Source: Kribbella amoyensis
Lineage (GTDB): Bacteria > Actinomycetota > Actinomycetes > Propionibacteriales > Kribbellaceae
Direction of reading: 5' to 3'
DNA: 64,000 bases
Assembly (NCBI RefSeq): GCF_007828865.1
Contig: NZ_VIVK01000002.1
Location: forward strand, 434,001 to 498,000
The notes beneath the pieces were generated by a model, which saw nothing but the letters and a program-made list of their open reading frames with translations, was not told where the DNA came from and searched no databases. Below, in pieces: positions 34,062 to 42,870 of this stretch. Within the stretch, counting starts at the first letter, position 1. Every line of letters starts with the position of its first letter. A program made the position numbers and the translations under genes.

Positions 34062-34365
34062 TCCGGACCGGACACGCGTTGTACCCCTCGAGTCAGCAGA
34101 AGGACCCCGAGTGGTGCTAGTCTCGACTCACCCGATCCCCTCCAGGCGATCGGTGAACCTCTCGCCGCATCCGGACAGTGCTTCCGGCTCCCAGGTGTGC
34201 GTGGCGATCTCCCTGTGAATGACTTGCGCCGCCTGCGCCGGAGATTTCCGGGGGACCGGATTCAGCGAGAACCTCTTGTGCCCACGATTCCGTTTCATCG
34301 GACGTGGGTGATGATTCCGGGCGATGACCTGAGGACATCGTCCATCCGTGTGGGAAGGACCTCAC
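34062..34365 (+). promoter_or_regulatory. Rho 5' leader region with a candidate -10
   Basis: 304 bp without a credible gene. GTGCTAGTCT places a -10-like TAGTCT at 34118-34123 (the ATP operon promoter has the related GTGCTAGTTT); no convincing -35 is seen. The predicted leader is about 235 nt and relatively C-rich, unstructured in places, as expected if Rho controls its own gene by early termination (inference). Small frames inside show no coding character. Confidence 0.4.
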
Positions 34366-36510
34366 GTGACAGAAACTGTTGAAGCCTCCAGCGGCGCCGT
34401 GGCGCCGGCCGAGGCGGCTGCGAGCACGCGCCGCCGGAAGACCGGAGGCGGCCTCGAGGGCATGCTGCTCCCCGAGCTCAAGCAGCTCGCCGGGACGCTC
34501 GGCATCAAGGGCACCGGCGCGCTGCGCAAGGGCCAGCTGATCGAGGCGATCAAGGCCGCCCAGGCGGGTGGCGGCTCGGCGGGCGGTTCCCGCTCGCGGT
34601 CGAGCCAGCCGACGCTGGACGAGGCGGCCGCGGAGCCGGCGAAGGCCGAGGCTCCGGCGCGTGAGGGCGGCACTCGCCGGTCCCGCGCGGCCGCGGCGGA
34701 CACCGCCGCCGGCACCGGCGCCCCCAGCGGCGTCACCGCGGAGGCGCAGCCGGCCCCGCAGGTCGCCGCGCAGAACGGCGCCCAGGCCGAGGCCCGGACC
34801 ACCGCGCCGGCCGAGGCTCGTACCGACGCTCCGGCCGAGGCCCGGACCGAGGCCAGGTCCGGCGACCGCGCCGAGGGGCGTCAGGGTCGCTCGGACGACC
34901 ACCGCTCCGATGAAGGACGCGGTCAGCGCGACGAGCGCACCGAAGCACGCGACGGCGGCCGGTCCGAGGACCGCTCCGACGACCGCGGCGGCAACCGCGA
35001 GGGGGGCCGGGACCGCAACCGCGGCCGCGACAACCAGCGCGACAACCGCGACAACAACCGGAACGACCGCGACAACCAGGGCGGCCGGGACAACCAGGGG
35101 CGCGACAACCAGCGCGACCACCAGGGCCGGGACGGCAACCGCGACGGCGGCCGGAACGACAACCGGAACGACCGCAACGACAACCAGCGCGGCAACGACA
35201 ACCGGAACGACCGCAACGACGACGGTGACGGCCGGCGGCGGCGTCGCCGGGGCCGCGACCGCGACCGGAACCGCGATGGCGGCGGCGGCCGCGACGGTGG
35301 CCGGAACCGGGGCCGCGGCGAGCGGTTCGACCCGGAGCCGACGATCAACGAGGACGACGTCCTGGTGCCGGCGGCCGGCATCCTCGACGTGCTCGACAAC
35401 TACGCCTTCGTCCGGACCAGCGGCTACCTGCCGGGCCCGAACGACGTGTACGTCGCGCTGTCGATGGTGAAGCGGTACGGCCTGCGCAAGGGCGACGCGA
35501 TCACCGGTGCGGTGAAGCAGCCGCAGGACGGTGAGCGCAAGGAGAAGTTCAACCCGCTGGTCCGGATCGACACCGTCAACGGGTCGGACCCGGAGACCGC
35601 CAAGCAGCGGCAGGACTTCAACAAGCTGACCCCGCTGTACGCGACCGAGCGGCTGCGGCTGGAGACCGAGCCGGGTGTGCTGGTGACCCGGATCGTCGAC
35701 ATCGTCACCCCGATCGGCAAGGGCCAGCGTGGCCTGATCGTCTCGCCGCCGAAGGCCGGTAAGACGATGGTGCTGCAGGCGCTGGCGAACGCGATCACCA
35801 CGAACAACCCCGAAGTACACCTGATGGTCGTGCTGGTGGACGAGCGGCCCGAAGAGGTCACCGACATGCAGCGCACCGTCAAGGGCGAGGTCATCGCCTC
35901 GACCTTCGACCGCCCGGCCGACGACCACACCACGGTCGCGGAGCTGGCGATCGAGCGGGCGAAGCGGCTGGTCGAGCTCGGCCACGACGTGGTCGTCCTG
36001 CTCGACTCGATCACCCGTCTGGGCCGGGCGTACAACATCGCCGCCCCGGCCAGCGGCCGGATCCTGTCCGGTGGTGTGGACTCGTCCGCGCTGTACCCGC
36101 CGAAGCGGTTCTTCGGCGCGGCCCGCAACATCGAGGACGGCGGCTCGCTGACCATCCTGGCCACCGCGCTGATCGAGACCGGTTCGAAGATGGACGAGGT
36201 CATCTTCGAGGAGTTCAAGGGCACCGGCAACATGGAGCTCCGGCTCCGCCGCGAGTTCGCCGACCGCCGGATCTTCCCGGCCATCGACGTGGTCGCCTCC
36301 GGTACCCGCCGCGAGGAACTGCTGATGAGCAAGGAGGAGACCAGCGTCGTCTGGAAGCTCCGCCGCGTCCTGTCGGCCCTCGACGGCCAGGCGGCCCTGG
36401 AACTCCTGATCGGCAAGCTCAAGGAGAGCAAGTCGAACATCGAGTTCCTCCTCCAGGTCAACAAGACCACCCCCTCGGCCGGCGGCCGCAACACCGACGA
36501 CGGCAACTGA
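34366..36510 (+). CDS. rho: Transcription termination factor Rho with long low-complexity insertion
   Basis: 714 aa from the GTG at 34366 behind GGAAGGACC; E. coli Rho is about 420 aa. The N-terminal Rho_N helix bundle (MLLPELKQLAGTLGIKGTGALRKGQLIEAI) is followed by an Ala/Glu-rich part and then a stretch of about 150 residues made almost only of Arg, Asp, Asn, Gly and Gln (roughly 175-322; most Asn-rich at 219-288). The conserved core starts at PEPTINEDDVLVPAAGILD, with the Walker A SPPKAGKT, Walker B VVVLLDSITRLGRAYN and R-loop regions intact. It terminates untranslated or toxic transcripts. Confidence 0.96.
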   Translation: MTETVEASSGAVAPAEAAASTRRRKTGGGLEGMLLPELKQLAGTLGIKGTGALRKGQLIEAIKAAQAGGGSAGGSRSRSSQPTLDEAAAEPAKAEAPAREGGTRRSRAAAADTAAGTGAPSGVTAEAQPAPQVAAQNGAQAEARTTAPAEARTDAPAEARTEARSGDRAEGRQGRSDDHRSDEGRGQRDERTEARDGGRSEDRSDDRGGNREGGRDRNRGRDNQRDNRDNNRNDRDNQGGRDNQGRDNQRDHQGRDGNRDGGRNDNRNDRNDNQRGNDNRNDRNDDGDGRRRRRRGRDRDRNRDGGGGRDGGRNRGRGERFDPEPTINEDDVLVPAAGILDVLDNYAFVRTSGYLPGPNDVYVALSMVKRYGLRKGDAITGAVKQPQDGERKEKFNPLVRIDTVNGSDPETAKQRQDFNKLTPLYATERLRLETEPGVLVTRIVDIVTPIGKGQRGLIVSPPKAGKTMVLQALANAITTNNPEVHLMVVLVDERPEEVTDMQRTVKGEVIASTFDRPADDHTTVAELAIERAKRLVELGHDVVVLLDSITRLGRAYNIAAPASGRILSGGVDSSALYPPKRFFGAARNIEDGGSLTILATALIETGSKMDEVIFEEFKGTGNMELRLRREFADRRIFPAIDVVASGTRREELLMSKEETSVVWKLRRVLSALDGQAALELLIGKLKESKSNIEFLLQVNKTTPSAGGRNTDDGN

Positions 36511-36531
36511 CGCCAAGCAAAAGCAAGAGCA

Positions 36532-36567
36532 CGAGGGCTGGGCAGCTGCCCAGCCCTCGGGTGTTTT
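36532..36567 (+). terminator. Terminator downstream of rho
   Basis: A perfect 14-bp self-complementary arm pair, CGAGGGCTGGGCAG / CTGCCCAGCCCTCG, 36532-36559, then GGTGTTTT. It is 22 bp after the rho stop. The arms meet without a loop, so a few central bases must stay unpaired. Confidence 0.85.
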
Positions 36568-36587
36568 CCCGGCCACCGACCCGGGTT

Positions 36588-36616
36588 TTGGAGCGGAACC
36601 ACGGGCATGGCAGACT
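36588..36616 (+). promoter_or_regulatory. Candidate promoter of rpmE
   Basis: TTGGAG (36588-36593), 17 bases, CAGACT (36611-36616). It lies just after the rho terminator and gives a leader of about 65 nt. Confidence 0.45.
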
Positions 36617-36687
36617 TGTCTGTTGGTTCCGGTTCACGTCCCAGCACCAAGCAGGCGACCCGGGGCTCTCGGAGACCTAGGAGATCC

Positions 36688-36894
36688 ATGAAGAGCGACA
36701 TCCACCCGACCTACGTGGACACCACGGTGACCTGCACCTGTGGCGCCACGTTCCAGACGCGCTCGACGGCGGAGAACGGCGTGATCCACGCCGACGTCTG
36801 CTCGCAGTGCCACCCGTTCTACACCGGCAAGCAGAAGATTCTGGACACCGGTGGCCGGGTCGCCCGCTTCGAGAAGCGGTACGCCAAGAAGTAG
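36688..36894 (+). CDS. rpmE: 50S ribosomal protein L31 (zinc-binding form)
   Basis: 68 aa beginning MKSDIHPTYVDTTVTCTCGATF, with the zinc ligands as CTCG and CSQCH, so this is the C+ form rather than the zinc-independent paralogue. The ATG at 36688 has AGGAGA upstream; an in-frame ATG at 36607 would add 27 residues without family support. It sits on the large subunit near the 5S rRNA. Flanked by terminators, so it is probably a single-gene transcript. Confidence 0.96.
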   Translation: MKSDIHPTYVDTTVTCTCGATFQTRSTAENGVIHADVCSQCHPFYTGKQKILDTGGRVARFEKRYAKK

Positions 36895-36902
36895 CCGTCT
36901 CA

Positions 36903-36955
36903 CCGCGCGCCGGTTCGCGCCCCGTTCCCGGGGTTCGCGGACCGGCGCGCGGTTT
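36903..36955 (+). terminator. Terminator downstream of rpmE
   Basis: Arms CCGCGCGCCGGT (36903-36914) and ACCGGCGCGCGG (36941-36952), with an inner CCCC/GGGG helix, followed by TTTGTG. The T-tract is short. Confidence 0.7.
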
Positions 36956-36990
36956 GTGTATCCCCGCAGATTTCCCGGAAGGAGTGTCAG

Positions 36991-38067
36991 ATGTTCGAAG
37001 CCGTGCAGTCGCTGAAGGCCGAGTACGCCGAGCTGGAGCGGCAGATGGCGGACCCCGAGCTGCACTCCGACCAGGCGAACGCGCGCCGGGTCGGCAAGCG
37101 GTACGCCGGGCTGGCGCCGGTGGTGCGGACGTACGACGAGTGGCTGCAGACCGCGGACGACATCGAGGCCGCGCGGGAGCTGGCGAGCGAGGACCCGGCG
37201 TTCGCGGACGAGGCGGCGAAGCTGGAAACCCGGCGGGAGGAGCTGGCCGAGAAGCTGCGGCTGCTGCTGGTGCCGCGGGATCCCGGGGACGACAAGGACG
37301 CGATCCTCGAGATCAAGGCGGGCGAGGGCGGCGACGAGTCGGCGTTGTTCGCGGGCGATCTGCTGAAGATGTACCTGAAATACGCCGAGGCGCAGAACTG
37401 GAAGACCGAGGTGCTCGACTCGGCCGAGTCCGATCTCGGCGGCTACAAGTCGATCACCGTGGCCGTGAAGGCGAAGGGGAACCCCGAGCCGGGCGAGGCG
37501 CCGTACGCGAAGCTGAAGTTCGAGGGCGGGGTGCACCGGGTCCAGCGGGTGCCGGTGACCGAGTCGCAAGGCCGGATCCACACGTCGGCGGCCGGGGTAC
37601 TGGTGCTGCCGGAGGCCGAGGACGTCGACGTCGAGATCGACCAGAACGACCTGCGCATCGACGTGTTCCGGTCGTCCGGTCCGGGTGGGCAGAGCGTGAA
37701 CACGACCGACTCGGCGGTGCGGATCACCCACCTGCCGACAGGGATCGTGGTGTCGATGCAGAACGAGAAGTCCCAGCTGCAGAACCGCGAGCAGGCGATG
37801 CGGGTGCTGCGGGCCCGGTTGCTCGCCGCGGCGCAGGAGGCCGCCGACCAGGAGGCGTCGGACGCTCGCCGGTCGCAGATCCGGACGGTGGACCGCTCGG
37901 AGCGGATCCGGACCTACAACTTCCCGGAGAACCGGTTCTCCGATCACCGCGTCGGCTACAAGGCGCACAACCTGGACCAGGTGCTCGGCGGTGAGCTGGC
38001 GCCGGTGATCCAGGCGCTGACCGACGCCGACATGGCCGCCCGGCTGGAGGCCGTCGAATCGCAGTGA
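36991..38067 (+). CDS. prfA: Peptide chain release factor 1
   Basis: 358 aa. The catalytic GGQ is at 232-234 (RSSGPGGQSVNTTDSAV), and the stop-codon recognition motif PVT is in RVPVTESQGRIHTSAAG, matching the P-x-T motif of RF1 rather than SPF of RF2. It terminates translation at UAA and UAG. The ATG follows AAGGAGTGTC. It overlaps prmC by GTGA, so the factor and its modifying enzyme are made together. Confidence 0.97.
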   Translation: MFEAVQSLKAEYAELERQMADPELHSDQANARRVGKRYAGLAPVVRTYDEWLQTADDIEAARELASEDPAFADEAAKLETRREELAEKLRLLLVPRDPGDDKDAILEIKAGEGGDESALFAGDLLKMYLKYAEAQNWKTEVLDSAESDLGGYKSITVAVKAKGNPEPGEAPYAKLKFEGGVHRVQRVPVTESQGRIHTSAAGVLVLPEAEDVDVEIDQNDLRIDVFRSSGPGGQSVNTTDSAVRITHLPTGIVVSMQNEKSQLQNREQAMRVLRARLLAAAQEAADQEASDARRSQIRTVDRSERIRTYNFPENRFSDHRVGYKAHNLDQVLGGELAPVIQALTDADMAARLEAVESQ

Positions 38068-38897
38068 ACCCTCGATCGTTGCTCGCCGCCGCGACCGCCC
38101 GGCTCGAGGCAGCCGGCGTCGCGTCACCGCAGTACGACGCGGCCGAGCTGCTCGCCTTCGTCTGCGGCGTTTCCCGCCTCCAGCTCAACCTGGTCGACGT
38201 GACCGACGAGCAGCAGGCCCGGTACGACGAGCTGGTGGACCGTCGCGCTCAGCGGGAACCGTTGCAGCACCTGACCGGGGTCGCCGCCTTCCGGTACCGG
38301 GAGCTCGTGGTCGGTCCCGGGGTATTCGTTCCCCGGCCGGAGACTGAGGTCCTGGTCGGCTGGATCCTCGACAAACTGCGGGACGTCGAGGCGCCGCTCG
38401 TGGTCGACCTGTGCAGCGGGTCGGGTGCGATCGCGGGCGCGGTGGCGACCGAGCGGCCGGACAGTACCGTGCACGCGGTGGAGCTCTCGTCCGACGCTGT
38501 CGTCTGGGCCCGGCGCAATCTCGAGGGCACCGGCGCGATCCTGCACGAGGGTGACATCGACGGGTGTCTGCCGGAGCTCGACGGCCAGGTCGACGCGGTG
38601 ATCTCGAACCCGCCGTACATCCCGTTGACGGCGTGGGAGTCGGTGACGGCCGAGGTCCGCGACCACGATCCCGCGCTGGCCTTGTGGTCGGGCGACGACG
38701 GGCTGGACGAGATCAAGGTGGTCGCCACGACCGCGGGCCGGTTGCTCAAGCCGGGTGGCTGGTTCGGCTGCGAGCACGCCGATGTCCAGGGGGAGTCCGC
38801 GCCGGCCGTGTTCGCCGCGACCGGGCTGTTCGCCGAGGTCCGCGACAACCTGGACCTGGCCGGCCGGCACCGGTTCAGTACCGGCCGCCGGATCTGA
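38064..38897 (+). CDS. prmC: Release factor glutamine methyltransferase
   Basis: 277 aa. SAM-binding VVDLCSGSGAIAGAVA and the glutamine-binding NPPY (182-185, in VISNPPYIPL). It methylates the GGQ glutamine of RF1 and RF2. The GTG overlaps the prfA stop. In most actinobacteria tsaC/sua5 follows directly; here the next gene is convergent, with only 3 bp between stops. Confidence 0.95.
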   Translation: MNPRSLLAAATARLEAAGVASPQYDAAELLAFVCGVSRLQLNLVDVTDEQQARYDELVDRRAQREPLQHLTGVAAFRYRELVVGPGVFVPRPETEVLVGWILDKLRDVEAPLVVDLCSGSGAIAGAVATERPDSTVHAVELSSDAVVWARRNLEGTGAILHEGDIDGCLPELDGQVDAVISNPPYIPLTAWESVTAEVRDHDPALALWSGDDGLDEIKVVATTAGRLLKPGGWFGCEHADVQGESAPAVFAATGLFAEVRDNLDLAGRHRFSTGRRI

Positions 38898-38900
38898 CCC

Positions 38901-39875
38901 TTACTCGTAGACCACGAACTCGGGTCGTGGCTTGAGTGCCATCACCTGAGCGGGCGTCATCAGCGGACCGTGCCGGGTGTCCTCCTCGTAGAACAGCTTG
39001 AACCCGGCGTGCACCCCGGGCGCCATCGTCGGGGTGAGCTTGCCCCAGGTCTTCACCTTGTCGGTCCGGGCGCCGATCCCGTCCACGGACTTGATCGTGG
39101 CGACCCCGGGATGCTGCCGGTACGCCTGCTCGCCACTGAGGATCCGGGTCGACAACTGGTGGAACACGAACGCCTTCTCGGGCAGCTTGTACTTCGCCAC
39201 CAGCCCGGACAGGTACGCCGCGATGCTGTTCAGCTCGGTCCCACTGGTCCGGCCGAAGACGCGCCCCGGGACCTGGCCCGGCCCGACCGCCCACTCGGGG
39301 TCGAACGCGAGCCCGACGTCGGGTTCCTTCAGCCACTTCTCCAGCCGCTTCACCTCGGTCAGCGGGTCGGCGCGACCGGGCTGGACGTCGAGCAGCAACA
39401 GCATCCGGTGTCTGCGGGCGACCGCGAGGTACTCCTGGATCTTGTCGTCGCCCAAGCGGCTGCGGTACTGCCTGTCCGGGCCGGCGTGCCCGTTCGCGAC
39501 GACCACGATGAGCTCCATCACCGGCAACGGCGTGCGCTGGTACGCGTACGACTTCGCGAGGTTCTCCAGCCGGGCCGCCTTGGTCTCCAGGTCCTTGTCC
39601 AGCGGGCCGAGCGCCTTCGATCCGGGGAAGCCCACGTACCCGATCAGTTGGTGCTGCGGGAAGAGCTTCGTCCCGCCACGAGGCAGCTCACCCTTGGCCG
39701 GTACGGCGGGTGCATCGGGGTTCGGTGGGGCCGGTGTCGTGGGGCTCGCACTAGGGGTACGGCCTGGGGACGGGGTCGGGCCCGCGTCCGCCGAGGTGTC
39801 GCTGCACGCGACCACGGTGCCGAAGAGCAGAGCGGCCGCAGCGGTGAGGAAGGGGAGCTGGCGGGAAGAAGGCAC
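38901..39875 (-). CDS. Putative secreted lipoprotein, TIM-barrel-like
   Basis: 324 aa. The signal peptide ends in VVACS (Cys24), followed by a Pro/Thr/Ser linker to about residue 60. The globular part has HQLIGYVGFPGSKALGPLDKD, VMELIVVVANGHAGPD, HRMLLLLDVQPGRADPLTEVKRLEKWLKEPDVGLAFDPEW and VFHQLSTRIL. Alternating beta strands and helices with DVQPG and FDPEW suggest a glycosidase-like barrel, but no catalytic pair is certain. No function assigned. It ends 3 bp from the convergent prmC stop. Confidence 0.75.
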   Translation of the reverse strand: MPSSRQLPFLTAAAALLFGTVVACSDTSADAGPTPSPGRTPSASPTTPAPPNPDAPAVPAKGELPRGGTKLFPQHQLIGYVGFPGSKALGPLDKDLETKAARLENLAKSYAYQRTPLPVMELIVVVANGHAGPDRQYRSRLGDDKIQEYLAVARRHRMLLLLDVQPGRADPLTEVKRLEKWLKEPDVGLAFDPEWAVGPGQVPGRVFGRTSGTELNSIAAYLSGLVAKYKLPEKAFVFHQLSTRILSGEQAYRQHPGVATIKSVDGIGARTDKVKTWGKLTPTMAPGVHAGFKLFYEEDTRHGPLMTPAQVMALKPRPEFVVYE

Positions 39876-39921
39876 CGCACCAGGGAACCACGGTCTGACC
39901 GACAGGCAACCTCGGCGCGTG

Positions 39922-42786
39922 TCAGGCCGATCGGTCGCAGTCGGCGAGTCCGGCGGCCGCCGCGCCGATCACGGACTCCTGTCCTTCGTCGAGGGCGAGG
40001 TCCAAGGCCCGGACGAAATGCGGCCGCGCCTGCTCTGGATCGCCGTACGCCAACAGGGTCTGCGCGAGCCGTAGTCGCGCGTTCAGCTCGGACTGCCGCG
40101 AACCACTGTCCATCGCGAGGCGCAGCGCTTCCCGGGCGACCTCCTGCGCTTCCGTCCAGCGGCCGTGCCGGGAGTACGCCGTACTGAGGAAGGCGAGCGA
40201 GTAGATCAGGCTGTAGTCGGCTCCGCGTTCCACACCGAGGGTGCGGGCGGTCGTCAGTACGTCCAGCGCCTCGTCGACGCGGTCCAGCTCCAGCAGGCAC
40301 TCACCGATCCCGTTCAGTACCTCGGGTTGGACGCCGTCGTCGCCCGCCTTCTTCGCGAGCCGCAGCCCGTCCTCGTACGCCGCGAGCGCGTCGGCGAACT
40401 CCAGCCGGTCCCCGTGCGTGACACCGATGTACGCGAGCACCCGTGACTCCAGACTGGCGTTCCCTACTCGGCGGGCCACCTCCAGCGCCTCCTGCAGGAA
40501 CCGGAGCGCCTCGTCGTCGGGACTGACCTTCGCCTGCGTGTAGCCGAGAGCGGCGAGCAAGCGGCCTCGCAGTACCAGGTCACCGGTCGGTGGGAGCCGG
40601 TCGAGCGCCTCCCGCAACGGCCGCAGGCTCTGCTCGGCGCCTTGCCGATAGCGGCCCAGGCTGCCGACGGACAGCAGTACCCGGGCCTCGGCCTCGCCGT
40701 TGTCCGCGGGGTCGCGTCGGGCCGCCCCGAGCGCGAGCTCCAGCGCCTCGTCCATCTCGTCCGGCCGGGCCCGTTGGTAGAAGTACGTCGCGATCGCCAG
40801 CCCGAGCCGCCAGGTGGCTTCGTCCAGGCCGAGCGCGTCGGTCCGGCGGAGAGTGGCGAGCACGTTCGTCCCCTCGGCGTCGCCCCACGCGAGACCGTCG
40901 GCCGGGGTCTCCAAGGAGGGCAGCGTCGCCATGGCCGGCGACGGGATCTCGGTCATCCGGGTCCCGAAGATGGCGGCACCCGCTTCGGCGGCAGCGTGCA
41001 GGTAGTAGTCCGCCAGCCGCTCCGTGGTGTCCGTCTCGGGCTCACCCAGGGAGCGCGCGTACTGCCGCAGCAGGTCGTGGAACTGGAACCGTCCGGACCG
41101 CAACTCCAGCAGCAGGTTCGCGTCGACCAGACGCTCCAGCAGGTCCTCGGCGGTCGTCGGCTCCACCTCGGCCACCGCGGCAGCGGCGTACGGCTCCACG
41201 TCCTGCGCGGTCACCTGGCCGAGCAGCCGGAACAACCGTTGTTCGTCCGCGGAGAGGTGTTCGTAGGACAAGGCGAACGCGGGGGAGACCCCACCGCTCG
41301 CCGTACTGAGCTCCGCGAGCCGCCGGTCCTGCGCACCGAGTCGGCTGCTCAGGTGCTCGACGGTCCAGCTCGGCCGATGCCGCAGGCGTGACCCGGCCAC
41401 GCGGATCGCCAACGGCAGGTAGCCGCAGTACCCCACGACAGCGGCTGCCGCGTCCGAGTCCGCGGCCTGCTCCGGCCCAACCATCGCGGTCAGCAGCTCC
41501 TCGGCAGCACGCGGATCGAGTACGTCGAGTGCCACCCGCGCTGTCGCGTCCAGCTCGGTCAGCTGACGCCTACTGGTGACCAGGACGCCACACGTCGGAC
41601 TCCCCGCCAGCAACGGCCCCACCGCCGTACCGTCGGGCGCGTTGTCCAGGACGATGAGCACGCGTCGCCCGGCGAGCTCGGAACGCCACAGTGCGGCGCG
41701 TTCCTCGAGGTCTGCCGGGATGCGGTCCGGTGTCACGCCCAGAGTCCGCAGCAGCCGGTCGAGCGCCTCGGCAGGGGGTACGGGTTCGCGGCCCGGGGTG
41801 TAGCCGTGCAGGTCGATGAACAACCGCCCGTCGGTGTACACGTCCGCGAGCCGTCGCGCCGCCCGAACCGCCAGCGCCGTCTTGCCGACCCCGGCCATCC
41901 CGTCGATCGCGACCACTGGCAGCCCCGTACTGGTCGGGCTGAGCGCGGTGACCACCTCGCCGAGCTCCCGCTCTCGCCCGACGAACGTGGACCCGTCGTA
42001 CGGCAGCTCGTCGCGAACCGCGGGGCGCGGTGCCTCGTTGTGCAGGATGCGCTGGTGGATCTCGCGCAGGTACGGCCCTGGTTCCACGCCGAGCTGGTCG
42101 ACCAACTCACGCCGGACCCGCCCGTACGTCTCCAGCGCCTCGGAACTACGGCCACTGCGCCAGTACGCGAGCATCAGCTGCCCCGCGAACTGCTCCCGCA
42201 ACGGGTCCTCGTCCACCAGCTCGACCAGCTCGGGTACGAGGTCGGCGGAGCGGCCGCGGTCGAGGTCCAGGTCGATCCGCTCGGCAAGGACCTTCAACCG
42301 CCGCTCGGTCAGCCGATGGCGTTGCACCGCCAGGTAGTGCCCGGCCAGTCCGCTCAACGGCTCGCCGTGGAACTGCGCGAGCGCCTCCGACAACCTCGCC
42401 GCGGCCGTGTCCAGCTCACCGTCCTGGCGCGCGCTCTGCCCGGCCGTGACGAGCTGTTCGAAGCGGGAGAGGTCCAGCGCCTCCGGATCGAGCCGCAGGG
42501 AGTACCCGTCCCGGCCGCGCGTCACCACGTCCTCGGGCAACAGCTTGCGCAAGCGGTACACGTACGGCGGAACGATCTTCGCCCCGGTCGACGGGGGCGC
42601 GTCGCTCCACACCAGCTCGACCAGTTCGTCCGCGGAGACCACCTGGTTCGCCCGGAGGGCGAGCACGGCGAGCAACGCCTGCAGCCGACCCGGTCCCAGG
42701 TCGAGTGCCTCCCCGCCGGACCAGCCGCGCAGAGGCCCGAGCAGAGCGAGCCTCAGGTTGTAGGTCACGGCCGGCGTCTCACCCAC
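39922..42786 (-). CDS. SARP/AfsR-family transcriptional regulator (wHTH-BTAD-NB-ARC-TPR)
   Basis: 954 aa. Order: OmpR-like winged helix (about 10-95; LRLALLGPLRGWSGGEALDLGPGRLQALLAVLALRANQVVSADELVE), bacterial transcriptional activation domain (about 103-250), NB-ARC ATPase with Walker A GMAGVGKTAL near 305 and RVLIVLDNA as Walker B, and TPR repeats from about 690 to the end. It resembles AfsR-type pleiotropic activators of secondary metabolism. The GTG at 42786 has no good ribosome binding site, and a TATCCT lies about 20 bp upstream; an inner GTG at 42768 is possible. No biosynthetic cluster adjoins it. Confidence 0.9.
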   Translation of the reverse strand: MGETPAVTYNLRLALLGPLRGWSGGEALDLGPGRLQALLAVLALRANQVVSADELVELVWSDAPPSTGAKIVPPYVYRLRKLLPEDVVTRGRDGYSLRLDPEALDLSRFEQLVTAGQSARQDGELDTAAARLSEALAQFHGEPLSGLAGHYLAVQRHRLTERRLKVLAERIDLDLDRGRSADLVPELVELVDEDPLREQFAGQLMLAYWRSGRSSEALETYGRVRRELVDQLGVEPGPYLREIHQRILHNEAPRPAVRDELPYDGSTFVGRERELGEVVTALSPTSTGLPVVAIDGMAGVGKTALAVRAARRLADVYTDGRLFIDLHGYTPGREPVPPAEALDRLLRTLGVTPDRIPADLEERAALWRSELAGRRVLIVLDNAPDGTAVGPLLAGSPTCGVLVTSRRQLTELDATARVALDVLDPRAAEELLTAMVGPEQAADSDAAAAVVGYCGYLPLAIRVAGSRLRHRPSWTVEHLSSRLGAQDRRLAELSTASGGVSPAFALSYEHLSADEQRLFRLLGQVTAQDVEPYAAAAVAEVEPTTAEDLLERLVDANLLLELRSGRFQFHDLLRQYARSLGEPETDTTERLADYYLHAAAEAGAAIFGTRMTEIPSPAMATLPSLETPADGLAWGDAEGTNVLATLRRTDALGLDEATWRLGLAIATYFYQRARPDEMDEALELALGAARRDPADNGEAEARVLLSVGSLGRYRQGAEQSLRPLREALDRLPPTGDLVLRGRLLAALGYTQAKVSPDDEALRFLQEALEVARRVGNASLESRVLAYIGVTHGDRLEFADALAAYEDGLRLAKKAGDDGVQPEVLNGIGECLLELDRVDEALDVLTTARTLGVERGADYSLIYSLAFLSTAYSRHGRWTEAQEVAREALRLAMDSGSRQSELNARLRLAQTLLAYGDPEQARPHFVRALDLALDEGQESVIGAAAAGLADCDRSA

Positions 42787-42870
42787 GCACTGGTCATGCT
42801 GCAGGATAACGCGCTCACCGTGACGCAGCCGTCGCCGCCGGTATCCGGACCGGGCCGCTGCGCGGAACCG

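Noticed and set aside
35020..35330. Possible tandem-repeat array or CRISPR-like repeats in rho
   Set aside because: The repeats are codon-level copies of Arg/Asp/Asn units in an open frame with no regular spacer; no CRISPR array was seen anywhere in the window.
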